A stretch of DNA of 64,000 bases from Variovorax sp. dw_308 (lineage in GTDB: Bacteria; Pseudomonadota; Gammaproteobacteria; Burkholderiales; Burkholderiaceae_C): positions 1-64,000 of the forward strand of contig NZ_JAATOM010000014.1 of the NCBI RefSeq assembly GCF_019207085.1, written 5' to 3'. The notes beneath the pieces are model-generated. The model worked only from the letters and a program-made list of their open reading frames with translations, was not told where the DNA came from and did not search any database. The position numbers and the translations under genes are program-made. Shown piece by piece: positions 24,447-33,636 of this stretch (position 1 is its first letter; each line of letters starts with the position of its first letter).

Positions 24447-25060
24447 AAGCCCCGACTTCCCTGATTCCCCTGGCCGCGGCCATCGTAGCGGCGCTCGCGG
24501 GCTGCGCCGCTTCGTTGCCGCGCTTCTATACGCTGGCTTCCCCGTCGGCTGCCACCGCTGCGGTGGCGGGTTCTGCACCGCTCTGGATCGAGGTGGCGCC
24601 ACTGGCGGTTCCCGAACGGCTGGCTCGCCCGCAAATGGTGGTGCGTTCCGCCGGTGTCGATGCGCAGGTCGAAGTGCTGGAAGACAGCCGGTGGGCATCC
24701 TCGTTCGAGAGCGAACTGCGCGATGCGCTGTCGAGCGGCATTGCCGGCCAGTTGGGGGCGCTCGACGGTACCCGCGGCGGCCGACCGGCCTCGGCGCCGG
24801 TCATGCGCATCTCGGTGCAGGTGCGGCGCTTCGACGCCGTGGAGGGCAGCCGGGTCGAGGCGAGCCTGGGCTGGTCGGCACGCCGGGCCGAACAACCGCG
24901 TGCCCTGGTCTGCCAGGTCAACCTGAGCGAACCGGTCAGCGGCCCGGGCATCGACGCCGTGGCGCAAAGCGCCCAGAGGCTCACAGCCAATGCCTCGGCC
25001 GCCATCGCGCGCGGCGTGGCAGCGCTGCAGTCGAATCCGGACGCGACGTGTCCGATTTAA
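24443..25060 (+). CDS. pqiC: PqiC outer-membrane lipoprotein
   Basis: 205 residues. The lipobox LAGC (Cys21) ends a clear signal and is followed by SLPRFYTLASP, the opening of the ABC-type transport auxiliary domain (PF03886). It binds the tip of the PqiB needle at the outer membrane. As last gene of the pqiA1-A2-B-C operon, it confirms a full envelope lipid-transport system. Confidence 0.93.
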   Translation: MKAPTSLIPLAAAIVAALAGCAASLPRFYTLASPSAATAAVAGSAPLWIEVAPLAVPERLARPQMVVRSAGVDAQVEVLEDSRWASSFESELRDALSSGIAGQLGALDGTRGGRPASAPVMRISVQVRRFDAVEGSRVEASLGWSARRAEQPRALVCQVNLSEPVSGPGIDAVAQSAQRLTANASAAIARGVAALQSNPDATCPI

Positions 25061-25101
25061 GACATATCGCCCTGCGGCACCCGCGGGTCGGGTAGGCGCG
25101 C

Positions 25102-26577
25102 ATGAACGGGATCGGCAAGTCGCCTTGCGATGACACGCTGATCCAGGTTGCGCCGCCGGCCGTGCCTTGCCCCGAAAGCGCCAGGCGCTGGGTGCTGGTG
25201 GCGGCGATCATCGGTTCCAGCATGGCCTTCGTCGACGGCACCGTAGTCAATGTCGCGTTGCCGGCGATCCAGCGCGATCTGCGGGCCACACCGTTCCAGG
25301 TGCAATGGGTGGTCGAGGCCTATGCGCTGTTCCTGGCGGCGCTGCTGCTGGTCGGCGGCGCACTGGGGGACCGCTTTGGTCGTCGTCGCGTCTTCGCCTG
25401 CGGCGTGACGGTGTTCGCCGCGGGATCGGCGGCTTGCGCATTCGGGAGCGAAGTGCAGCACCTGATTGCTGCAAGGGCCGTGCAGGGCATTGGCGCCGCC
25501 ATGTTGGTGCCGGGCAGCCTGGCCCTGATCAGCGCAGCCTTCCCCGAGAAAGAGCGCGGCAAGGCGATCGGCACCTGGTCGGGCTTCAGCGGCATCACTG
25601 CTGCCATCGGGCCGGTGCTGGGCGGCTGGCTGGTGGACCACTATTCCTGGGCCTGGGCCTTCCTCATCAATCTGCCGATGGCCGCGCTGGTGCTCGTGCT
25701 GGTGTGGTGGCACGTGCCGGAAAGCCATGGCCCCGACACCCGCAGTCCCGTCGATTGGCCCGGCGCCGTGCTGGCGACGGTGGCGCTCGGCGGCATCGTC
25801 TACGCGTTCATCGAGGCGCCGACGCAGGGCTGGAGCGCCGCGCCGGTGTGCATCGCGCTCGCGCTGGGTCTCGCGGCCAGCGCGGCTTTCGTGCAGGTGG
25901 AGCGCAGGAGCGCCGCGCCGATGCTGCCGCTCGGGCTGTTTCGCATCGCCAATTTCAGCGCGGCCAACCTGCTGACCCTGTTCCTCTACGCGGCGCTGGG
26001 CGGGGGGCTCTACTTCATGCCGCTCAACCTGATCCAGGTCCAGGGCTATTCCGCTACGTCGGCGGGGGCGGCGCTACTGCCGTTCATCCTGCTCATGTTC
26101 CTGTTGTCGGGCTGGGCCGGGCAGCTGGTGGACCGGTTCGGGTCGCGTCTCCCGCTGGTGATCGGCCCGGCCATCGCGGCTGCGGGGTTCGCGTTGCTGG
26201 CCGCATTGCCGGGTGTGGGGGCGAGCTACTGGTCGGGCTTCCTGCCGGGTGTGGTGGTGCTCGGCCTCGGCATGACAGTGACAGTGGCGCCGCTCACCAC
26301 CACGGTCATGAATTCGGTCGGGGCGGAGCTCGCCGGTACGGCTTCTGGCGTGAACAATGCCGTGTCCCGGACGGCCGCGGTGCTGGCGATTGCCGTATTC
26401 GGCGTGGTCATGGCGCTCGCCTCCGGTGCACACCCCTCCGATGGTTCGCTGGAATTCGGGACAGCCTTCGTCGCCGGGTTTCGCCGGGTCATGTGGATCA
26501 GCGCGGCGCTGGCGCTGCTCAGTGCTTTCAGCGCGTGGCGCTGGATCCGTGGCCCCGAAATAGCCTCGAAGCCGTAG
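25102..26577 (+). CDS. MFS transporter, DHA2 (EmrB/QacA) type
   Basis: 491 residues. SMAFVDGTVVNVALPAIQRDL is the DHA2 helix-1 signature and GDRFGRRRVF is motif A. About 14 transmembrane segments are expected. It lies 41 bases downstream of pqiC on the same strand and may be read through from it, but no functional tie is shown. Substrate is unknown. It is not a duplicate of the pump at 20054; the two differ clearly. Confidence 0.88.
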   Translation: MNGIGKSPCDDTLIQVAPPAVPCPESARRWVLVAAIIGSSMAFVDGTVVNVALPAIQRDLRATPFQVQWVVEAYALFLAALLLVGGALGDRFGRRRVFACGVTVFAAGSAACAFGSEVQHLIAARAVQGIGAAMLVPGSLALISAAFPEKERGKAIGTWSGFSGITAAIGPVLGGWLVDHYSWAWAFLINLPMAALVLVLVWWHVPESHGPDTRSPVDWPGAVLATVALGGIVYAFIEAPTQGWSAAPVCIALALGLAASAAFVQVERRSAAPMLPLGLFRIANFSAANLLTLFLYAALGGGLYFMPLNLIQVQGYSATSAGAALLPFILLMFLLSGWAGQLVDRFGSRLPLVIGPAIAAAGFALLAALPGVGASYWSGFLPGVVVLGLGMTVTVAPLTTTVMNSVGAELAGTASGVNNAVSRTAAVLAIAVFGVVMALASGAHPSDGSLEFGTAFVAGFRRVMWISAALALLSAFSAWRWIRGPEIASKP

Positions 26578-26737
26578 ACAAAGACCTGTATAACCCCACG
26601 CCTTCGAAATTGCCCAGGTATGGGAATTTGCGAGGCGGGTATCATCGGGGGTTCTCCGGTTGGGTCTCTCGCACTTGAACGCATCCCAAACCATCGCCTC
26701 GCATTTGATGCGTCCCCTGAACCCTGGAAACCATTAG

Positions 26738-26971
26738 ATGGCAAAAGCCGACAGCAAAACAGCCGTGATCGAAGGCGGACTTCGCTATAAATCCAAGCCC
26801 TCGGGTTCACCGTACGCCGAGGTTTCGTCGTTCGGCGGCAGCACGATGTCCTGCTACATGTGCGGCAAGCACCGCGCCCGCGCCTCGCTGCAGATGAAGC
26901 GCCTGCTCGGCAAGTCCCAAGCTGTTTGTGCGCCTTCCTGCAAGGCACTCGACGAAGCCATCAAGGGCTGA
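26738..26971 (+). CDS. small conserved-looking Cys-containing protein
   Basis: 77 residues. The second half has CYMCGKHRAR followed by CAPSCKALDE, giving a C-x2-C and C-x3-C pattern that could bind zinc; Lys and Arg are frequent. I recognise no named family. It stands alone with its own terminator at 26996-27018, so it is a real short transcription unit. The start follows a 160-bp gap and an AT-rich leader. Confidence 0.7.
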   Translation: MAKADSKTAVIEGGLRYKSKPSGSPYAEVSSFGGSTMSCYMCGKHRARASLQMKRLLGKSQAVCAPSCKALDEAIKG

Positions 26972-26995
26972 GCCTTCTTCGGCGAGCCTGTTGAG

Positions 26996-27018
26996 AAGCT
27001 GCTTTCGGGCGGCTTTTT
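26996..27018 (+). terminator. rho-independent terminator after the small Cys protein gene
   Basis: A-AGCTGC / TTTCGG / GCGGCT-T forms a 7-bp stem (one T-G pair) closed by a 6-base loop and followed by TTTTGTGTTT. It lies 25 bases after the stop at 26971. Confidence 0.75.
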
Positions 27019-27155
27019 GTGTTTGGTTGGGTGTTCCCTGAGTTGATGCACCAGGCCCCACGACGGAGTTGGGATGCTCACGCATCTCTTCTTGTTCGTC
27101 GCTCAGTGTCGAATCGACAAGCCGCTCCGTTCGAACGATCGCCAAGGAGTAGTCG

Positions 27156-28694
27156 ATGCACGATTCGAAATTCCACGACGTTGTAGTTGCAGGCGCAGGC
27201 CCTGTCGGCTTGTTCCTGGCCTGTGAACTTCGCTTGGCAGGCGTCTCTGTGCTGGTGCTGGAGCAGGCCGAAGACCTCGAGTCGCCGTTGAAGCGGCTGC
27301 CTTTCGGAATGCGCGGTCTTTCCGCCCCCACCATCGAAGCCTTTGACCGGCGCGGGTTGCTGAATGACATCGCGCTGGCCCAAGCCCGGAAGGACCGGTC
27401 GGACGCTGGTGGCGCTTCGCCCGCCGCACATTGGATGCAGCAAGGGCGCCGTCCGGGCGGCCATTTCGCAGGCATCCAGTTCTTTCTCGACGACGTCGAA
27501 TTGTCCAAGTGGCCGCACCGATTGCCGAGTCCTGCCGGCACCCACATGGCAACCACGATGGAGCACATCGAATCCGTGCTGGCCGCTCGCGCCCGGGCAT
27601 TGGGCGTCGAGGTCAGGCGCGGCTTTGCCGTAGATGGCTTTGACCAGTCCAGCGAGAACGTGGACGTTCGGGCTGGCGGCGAGACTTTTCGCGCACGATG
27701 GCTCGTCGGATGCGATGGGGGCCGCAGCACCGTGAGAAAGATCGGTGGCTTCGAGTTCGTCGGTACTGAGCCGGAATTCACCGGCTACTCCGTGGAGGTC
27801 GAGCTGGCCGATCCGGACAAGCTGTTGCCGGGCCGCCGGTACACCCCGACAGGCATGTACACCTACCAGGCGCCCGGGACCATCGCAATGGTCGATTTCG
27901 ACGGGGGCGCCTTTCACCGTACGGACGCGATCACGGCGGAGCAGGTTCAGTCGGTGCTCCGGCGCGTTTCCTGCACGGATGTCACCGTGACGAATCTGCG
28001 ACTTGCGACCACCTGGACAGATCGCGCCTTTCACGCCAAGGCCTATCGCAACGGGCGGGTCCTTCTGGCGGGCGACGCTGCACACATCCATTCCCCGCTG
28101 GGCGGTCAAGGGTTGAATCTGGGGCTCGGTGACGCCATGAATCTCGGTTGGAAGCTCGCCTCCGTTGTCCATGGCCAAATGCCCGACACCTTGCTCGACA
28201 GCTATTTCGCGGAGCGGCATTCAGTGGGATCACAAGTGCTTGACTGGTCGCGAGCTCAAGTTGCGCTCATGCGTCCGAGTCGCAGTTCCCGGGCGCTTGA
28301 AGCCATCATCCGCGACCTCATGGCGACACGCGACGGCGCGACATACTTCGCCGAGCGCGTCTGGGGCGTATCGCTTCGCTACGAGCTTGGCGGAGGTCAC
28401 CCGCTGGTCGGCCGCAGTGCGCCCGACTTTGAATTCGCCGACGCGACGAGACTCGGCGAACATCTCAGGAGCGGGAGAGGTCTTTTGCTGGATTTCAGTT
28501 CCGATTCCAGGCTGGAGACACTGGCAGCCGGTTGGCGAAATCGGATCGACTACACCGCACGGCACGCAGCAAATGACCTCGGCTTGAGCGCACTGCTCCT
28601 GCGCCCGGACGGTATCGTGGCCTGGGCCAGTGAAGGAAACCCCGACGAACAGGAAGTTGCGGAAGCCGCGGCGAGATGGTTCGGCAAGGCTTGA
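27156..28694 (+). CDS. FAD-dependent aromatic monooxygenase (PHBH fold)
   Basis: 512 residues. AGGAG lies 8 bases before the ATG. VVVAGAGPVGLFLACELRLAG is the FAD dinucleotide motif, VGCDGGRSTVRK the DG motif, and GDAAHIHSPLGGQGLNLGLGD the GD motif of class A flavin monooxygenases. The C-terminal ~100 residues form a thioredoxin-like extension (GRGLLLDFSSDSRL) as in phenol-hydroxylase or antibiotic-hydroxylase relatives. It likely inserts one oxygen into a phenolic or similar substrate using NAD(P)H. No pathway partners are adjacent. Confidence 0.9.
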   Translation: MHDSKFHDVVVAGAGPVGLFLACELRLAGVSVLVLEQAEDLESPLKRLPFGMRGLSAPTIEAFDRRGLLNDIALAQARKDRSDAGGASPAAHWMQQGRRPGGHFAGIQFFLDDVELSKWPHRLPSPAGTHMATTMEHIESVLAARARALGVEVRRGFAVDGFDQSSENVDVRAGGETFRARWLVGCDGGRSTVRKIGGFEFVGTEPEFTGYSVEVELADPDKLLPGRRYTPTGMYTYQAPGTIAMVDFDGGAFHRTDAITAEQVQSVLRRVSCTDVTVTNLRLATTWTDRAFHAKAYRNGRVLLAGDAAHIHSPLGGQGLNLGLGDAMNLGWKLASVVHGQMPDTLLDSYFAERHSVGSQVLDWSRAQVALMRPSRSSRALEAIIRDLMATRDGATYFAERVWGVSLRYELGGGHPLVGRSAPDFEFADATRLGEHLRSGRGLLLDFSSDSRLETLAAGWRNRIDYTARHAANDLGLSALLLRPDGIVAWASEGNPDEQEVAEAAARWFGKA

Positions 28695-28768
28695 ATCCGG
28701 AAGGGGCGAAACGCGAAAGACGTGAGTTGCACAAGGCGCCGCCATCGAATACCGGCGTCGGGCCCTCG

Positions 28769-30343
28769 CTACAGCAGGCTCTCGCTGATGAACGGAAACA
28801 ACAGCAGCAACTGCAGTTTCGTGCCCAGGCTCACGCCGGGCTCGCTGTCGTAGACCTTCTCGACACCGTGGTCCACGCCGATCCACTGGACCCGGTCTCC
28901 CGGCTGCGCCAGTCGCAGCCGGAAGCTGCCCGTGTCGCGCACGCGATCCGCGAGGGTCAGGACGTTTTCAGCGAGCTCGGGCGAATAGACCAGCATGCCC
29001 AGTTCGGTATTGATGCGCGAAGAGCGCAAGTCCAGGTTCATCGAGCCCACGAACGTGGTCTGCCGGTCGACGACGATCAGCTTGGAATGCGATCGGCCGA
29101 TGGTGGCGTGCAGTGCTGCGCCAATGAGCGAGTCGTTCTTGAGTTGGCTGGAGTCGATTTCGAACAGGTCGACGCCCATCTTCAACATGTCGAGGCGATA
29201 GCGCGCGTAACCGGCGCTGGCGAATGGTTCGTCGTTGGACGCCAGCGAGTTCGTCATGACCTCGATACGTACGTCGTTGTTCAGCGCCTGGCCCAGGCCC
29301 TCCATGCCGAGCTTGCCGGGAACGAAATACGGTGAACTCAGCACCACCTCGGCCTTGGCCTCGCCAATCGTCCGCATGACGCGGGTCGTCACCGTGGTTT
29401 CATCATCGCCGCGCGAGGCGCGCCCGCTGACCTTTTCCGGATCGTCCGCAAAGGCATCGATGCGCCCGTAGAGCAGCTTCAGCGGCGGTTGCTTCAGGTC
29501 CGCACTCAGCGGGAGATAGCCGAGCAGGTCCCTGGCGTTGGGCGGCGGGCTCGGAAACGCGGACACGGCGTCCGCCGTGAGCTTCTCGAAGTCGTCCCGC
29601 AAGGCCGGGGGCTCCTTGAACCGGGGCTCCACCGAATGCAGCGGGAAGACGCGTTCGCTGTTCCAGTAGATGTCGAAGATGCCGGCCAATCGGGGCACGG
29701 CCTCGCCAGCGACCAGCAAGTCGAAGTCGACGAAGTTGCTGCCCTTGCTGTTGAAGAAGTATTCGTCGGCGATGTTGCGCCCGCCCGCGATGGCGAAGGC
29801 GCCGTCGGCAATCAGCAGCTTGTTGTGCATGCGGTGATTGACGCGCGAGAAGTCGCCAGCCGCCAGGATCCACCTCGTCAACTGCCAGGCCCGCCCCGTC
29901 GGAAACGGATTGAAGAGCCGTATCTCCACGTTCGGGTAGGCGGCCAGGTCTGCCAGCAAGCGTTCCGTGTTGGCGGTGTAGAGATCGTCCACGAGCAGGC
30001 GCACCCGCACGCCACGCAACGCCGCATCGCGCACCGCCCGCACCAGGGCGTGGCCGGTCAAGTCGTTTTGCAGCAGGTAGTACTGGATGTCGAGGCTCTT
30101 CTGCGCGTTGCGCACCAATGCGAGCCGCGCATCCATCGACCAGGCAGCCAAGGGCAAGGGCCTGAAGCCGGACCCCTTGCCCGCCGGCACGCTGAGGGCC
30201 GCGATACGCCCGAGCGCCTCCTGGCTGCTGGCAGGAATTGCCAGCACTGGCGTGCGGTCGACCATGGGAGGCAGGGAGGCGCAACCCTGCAGCAATGCCA
30301 GCATGGCGGCGAGGGCTGCAAGGAGAAGTGGCTTCATCGTCAT
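28769..30343 (-). CDS. phospholipase D / cardiolipin synthase-like lipoprotein
   Basis: 524 residues with a lipoprotein signal (LLQGC, Cys about 21). It has two HKD catalytic motifs: HNKLLIADGAFAIAGGRN around residue 173 and HSKLIVVDRQTTFVGSMN around 419, so both active-site halves are intact. The PLD superfamily includes cardiolipin synthase ClsC and related exported phospholipases. The lipidated N-terminus suggests an envelope protein. It is convergent with the upstream monooxygenase gene and divergent from the FAD oxidoreductase at 30481. Confidence 0.88.
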   Translation of the reverse strand: MTMKPLLLAALAAMLALLQGCASLPPMVDRTPVLAIPASSQEALGRIAALSVPAGKGSGFRPLPLAAWSMDARLALVRNAQKSLDIQYYLLQNDLTGHALVRAVRDAALRGVRVRLLVDDLYTANTERLLADLAAYPNVEIRLFNPFPTGRAWQLTRWILAAGDFSRVNHRMHNKLLIADGAFAIAGGRNIADEYFFNSKGSNFVDFDLLVAGEAVPRLAGIFDIYWNSERVFPLHSVEPRFKEPPALRDDFEKLTADAVSAFPSPPPNARDLLGYLPLSADLKQPPLKLLYGRIDAFADDPEKVSGRASRGDDETTVTTRVMRTIGEAKAEVVLSSPYFVPGKLGMEGLGQALNNDVRIEVMTNSLASNDEPFASAGYARYRLDMLKMGVDLFEIDSSQLKNDSLIGAALHATIGRSHSKLIVVDRQTTFVGSMNLDLRSSRINTELGMLVYSPELAENVLTLADRVRDTGSFRLRLAQPGDRVQWIGVDHGVEKVYDSEPGVSLGTKLQLLLLFPFISESLL

Positions 30344-30480
30344 GGGCCGGAAATTGTTTCAGGTTTCCGAAGTCCGTGGTCTGGCAGGCCCGGAAAGCGC
30401 GCTTCCTGGTCGCGGCCGGTCGCAAGACTCCTCGTTTGCATGGACAGACAAGTGCAAGCCGGCTCCATAGAGTGCCGCAG

Positions 30481-32106
30481 ATGCATGCACTGCCGCGCTA
30501 CCCGTTTCGCCGCCCCGCAGAACTCGATGGTGCGCCATCGCCTCGGCGCCCTGTCGTGGTGGTGGGCGGCGGGTTGACGGGGCTTACGCTGGCGCTGGAC
30601 CTGGCGCGACGTGGCGTCCCGGTGGTGCTGCTGGACGATGACGACACGGTCGGCGTGCGCGGCCTCGCCTCGCGCGGCATCGTCTGGGCGCAGCGAACGC
30701 TGGACGTGTTCGAGCGACTGGGTGTCGCGCCGCGCATCGCGGCCAAGGGCGTGCGCTGGAACGTGGGGCGCGTGCTGTGCGCAGACCGGCCGGTCACCTC
30801 CTTCACGCTGCAGGACCAGCCCGATCTGCGCCACAACGGATTCGCCAATCTGCAGCAGTACTACGTCGAGCAATTCCTCGTCGAGGCCTTGCAGGCGCAG
30901 CCGCTGGCCGACTTGCGCTGGCGCAGCGAAGTGGTCGGCCTGCAGGCGCAGGACGTGCATGTGGCGTTGCAGGTGCGCACGCCTGAAGGCGACTACGCGC
31001 TGCAAGCCGATTGGGTCATCGCCTGCGATGGCGCCTTCAGTCCGTGCCGCAAGCTGCTCGGACTCGCGCCGCATGTGTTCGACCGCACGGAAGATCACTG
31101 GATCATCATCGACGTGACGCTGCGCGACTGCGCCTGGCCGGAGGAACGCTGGACCTGGCTCGACGCCAGCGCCAACAACGGCCGCGCGGTGTGGCGTCAC
31201 AAGATGGCGGACGACACCTGGCGGCTCGACTTCCAGCTTGGCGAGGGCGAAGACCCGGTTACCGCCGCCACGCCCGAGGCCATGCGTCGAAGGGTCCGCG
31301 CTCTGATCGGCGGCGACATCGACTTCGACGTCGCATGGTCGGGCGCCTGGGCCTACCGGCACGAATGCCTCGAATCGATGCGCCACGGCCGGGTGCTGTT
31401 CGCTGGCGACGCGGCGCATCTGGTCGCGCCCTTCGGCGCACGCGGCGGCAATGGCGGCGTGCAGGACGCGGACAACCTGGGCTGGAAACTGGCGCTGGTG
31501 GTGAAGCAGGGCGCGGACGCGAGCCTTCTGGACAGCTACTCGCTGGAGCGGCGCGAGGCGGCGCTCGAGAACATCCGGCAGGCGCGGCGATCGTCGCGCT
31601 TCGTCTATCCGCGCGGGCTGGAATCGGTGCAGCTCTGGCGCGACGCGATCATGGCGCTGGCGCCTTCCTTGCCCTGGGCGGCGCGCTTGATCAATACGGG
31701 GCGGCTGTCGGCGCCCGCGGTGTACGGCGGCGATTCGCCACTGGTCGACGAAGGGGGTGGCGCTGCCTTGCCCGACGTGATGCTGAATGCGAACGGCGCC
31801 AGCCTGCATCGCTTGCTCGGGCCGTGGTTCACGCTGCTGTGCTTCTCGGGCAGTGCGGCTGCGTGCGCACATCCCCTGGTGAAGGTGGTGGCGGTGGACC
31901 CGCACTGCGACGCAGCCGGTCGCGCAGCACTGCAGCGCCAACTCGGTGTGCCGGCGGGGGGCGGACAGGCATGGCTCGTTCGGCCTGACCAGCACATTGC
32001 GTCTCGTCGCGCGCACGATCCCGCATTCGATCTCGACCAGGCGCTTGCGTCCTGCATTCCCTCCCGCACGGAGCCTTCCCATGGCCAGCACCCAGCAACA
32101 GCTTGA
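30481..32106 (+). CDS. FAD-dependent oxidoreductase (MhpA-like)
   Basis: 541 residues from ATG at 30481; earlier in-frame codons overlap the divergent PLD gene. It carries RPVVVVGGGLTGLTLALDL (FAD site), CDGAFSPCRKLLG and GDAAHLVAPFGARGGNGGVQDADNLGWKL, the pattern of MhpA-type hydroxylases. These use NADH and FAD to hydroxylate aromatic acids. It overlaps the DUF2783 gene by 26 bases, a pairing typical of this subgroup. The true substrate is unknown. Confidence 0.88.
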   Translation: MHALPRYPFRRPAELDGAPSPRRPVVVVGGGLTGLTLALDLARRGVPVVLLDDDDTVGVRGLASRGIVWAQRTLDVFERLGVAPRIAAKGVRWNVGRVLCADRPVTSFTLQDQPDLRHNGFANLQQYYVEQFLVEALQAQPLADLRWRSEVVGLQAQDVHVALQVRTPEGDYALQADWVIACDGAFSPCRKLLGLAPHVFDRTEDHWIIIDVTLRDCAWPEERWTWLDASANNGRAVWRHKMADDTWRLDFQLGEGEDPVTAATPEAMRRRVRALIGGDIDFDVAWSGAWAYRHECLESMRHGRVLFAGDAAHLVAPFGARGGNGGVQDADNLGWKLALVVKQGADASLLDSYSLERREAALENIRQARRSSRFVYPRGLESVQLWRDAIMALAPSLPWAARLINTGRLSAPAVYGGDSPLVDEGGGAALPDVMLNANGASLHRLLGPWFTLLCFSGSAAACAHPLVKVVAVDPHCDAAGRAALQRQLGVPAGGGQAWLVRPDQHIASRRAHDPAFDLDQALASCIPSRTEPSHGQHPATA

Positions 32107-32287
32107 CGACCTGCTCGAATCGCTGATCGCGCTGACGCACGGCATTCCAGCCGAGCAACAGGCCGCTTTGCTCGCGCGACTCGTGCTGGTGCTGGCGGCG
32201 AAGCTGGACGACGCGCCCGCCGTCGAAGCCGCCATCGCGCAGGTCGCGCAACAGGCCGGCCATCCACTGGAACGCAGCCTGCCTTGA
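32081..32287 (+). CDS. DUF2783 small protein
   Basis: 68 residues, start ATG at 32081 inside the end of the preceding gene. LDDLLESLIALTHGIPAEQQAALLARLVLVLAAKLDD is a fully helical small domain that matches DUF2783, which I know as a companion of FAD-dependent oxidoreductases. Its role is not established; a partner protein for the oxidoreductase is the likely inference. Confidence 0.8.
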   Translation: MASTQQQLDDLLESLIALTHGIPAEQQAALLARLVLVLAAKLDDAPAVEAAIAQVAQQAGHPLERSLP

Positions 32288-32596
32288 GCGTTCGCGGGCG
32301 CAGGAGAGCGCCAACGGGATAAGCGTTTACCCGGCAACAGAGCGGGAGCGGCCGTCCGTGGGGCCGGGCCGCGGATGTGACATTTTTCCCAGATTTCCCC
32401 AGTGAAATTGGGCAAATCACGCCGCTCCATTTTGGCCCGTGCGGTCGAATTTTTAGATCGCCCGTTGCGAAAAACGGTGCTTGGCAGCATCACCCCTCGC
32501 TTCTTACATTCGCCTCACTGGTCCTCGAAGCCCCCCGGCAAAGAGGCACCCACAGTGCCGCATTCACCCGCTTGCATCCATCGAAAGGTTCCCTCC
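32288..32596 (+). other. 309-bp intergenic region before the ABC transporter genes
   Basis: No coding frame with support. It holds a GC-rich stretch (GGGGCCGGGCCGCGG) then an AT-richer part with TTTCCCCAGTGAAATTGGGCAAA and CCGTT-GCGAAA-AACGG, a 5-bp dyad that could be an operator. GAAAGG sits 8 bases before the ATG at 32597, a plausible ribosome site. No convincing -35/-10 pair was found. Confidence 0.4.
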
Positions 32597-33628
32597 ATGG
32601 CCCACGTTTGCGACCCAGGTCGCCGCAGTCTCCTCAAGACTTCCCTCGTTGCCGGAGGCCTCTCGGCCGGCGGCTTCCTGTCGATCGATGCATTCGCGCA
32701 GGGCAAGGCAAAGATCAACATGCAGCTCGGCTGGATCCCGAGCGTCAACCAGATCGGCGAAGTGGTGGCCAAGCGACTTGGCTTCTACGAGCAGGAAGGC
32801 ATCGACTTCGCCATCCAGCCCGGCGGTCCGAACATCGACGGCGTGGCCATCGTGGCATCCGGCCGCTATGAAGTGGGGCAGGTTTCTTCAAGCCCTTCGG
32901 TGATGTTGGCGGTGTCGCAAGGCCTGCCGATCAAGTGCTTTGCTGTCGGCGCGCAGAAGCACCCCTTCACCTTCTTCTCGCTGGCCAAGAACCCGGTGAA
33001 GAAGCCGCAGGACCTGGTCGGCAAGAAGGTCGGCATTCCGTCGACCGCGGCCATCCTGGTGCGCGCCTTGCTGGCCAAGAACAAGATCGCCGAGAAGGAC
33101 GTGACCATCGTCACCGTCGGCTCCGACATGGCGCCGCTGCTGACGGGACAGGTCGATGTGGTGACCGGTTGGCTGACCAGCACCACCGCGCTCAAGGCGC
33201 TCGGCCCGGGACGTGTCGATTTGACGCTGTGGGATGGCGGCGTCCAGTTGTACGCATTGCCGTACTACGCGACCCACGCGACGCTGGAGAAGCAACCCAA
33301 GGTCATCGAGGCCTTCATGCGCGCCACGTCGCGCGGCTGGCACCACGTCAAGGCCAACCGCGACGAAGCGGCCGACCTGCTGGTCAAGGAATATCCGAAC
33401 CTCAAGCGCGAGGACGAGCGCGCCGCGATCGACGTGATGCTCGAGTACGCGCTCGGCGGCATGGCGCAAACCCAGGGCTGGGGCACGATGGATCCGGCGG
33501 TATGGCAATCGCAGATCAGCATGTATTCGGAGCTGGGCCAGTTCACCGCCAAGACGCCGAAGCTCGAGGACGTGATCTCGCTGGACCCGCTCAAGGCCAC
33601 AGCGGCTGCCCGCACGAAGGTGGCGTGA
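32597..33628 (+). CDS. ABC transporter substrate-binding protein (SsuA/THI5-like)
   Basis: 343 residues from ATG at 32597. A twin-arginine-type signal (GRRSLLKTSLVAGGLSAGG, end AFAQG) suggests Tat export. The mature part INMQLGWIPSVNQIGEVVAKRLGFYEQEGIDF and VVTGWLTSTTALKALGP is typical of periplasmic binding proteins for sulfonates, thiamine precursors or aromatic acids. It opens an operon with ATPase and permease genes and is followed by CoA-dependent enzymes, suggesting an organic-acid ligand. Not certain. Confidence 0.92.
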   Translation: MAHVCDPGRRSLLKTSLVAGGLSAGGFLSIDAFAQGKAKINMQLGWIPSVNQIGEVVAKRLGFYEQEGIDFAIQPGGPNIDGVAIVASGRYEVGQVSSSPSVMLAVSQGLPIKCFAVGAQKHPFTFFSLAKNPVKKPQDLVGKKVGIPSTAAILVRALLAKNKIAEKDVTIVTVGSDMAPLLTGQVDVVTGWLTSTTALKALGPGRVDLTLWDGGVQLYALPYYATHATLEKQPKVIEAFMRATSRGWHHVKANRDEAADLLVKEYPNLKREDERAAIDVMLEYALGGMAQTQGWGTMDPAVWQSQISMYSELGQFTAKTPKLEDVISLDPLKATAAARTKVA

Positions 33629-33636
33629 GCAAAGTC

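Noticed and set aside
30238-30480. N-terminal extension of the MhpA-like oxidoreductase
   Set aside because: It overlaps the start and promoter region of the divergent PLD gene; the FAD motif begins shortly after the ATG at 30481, as in relatives.
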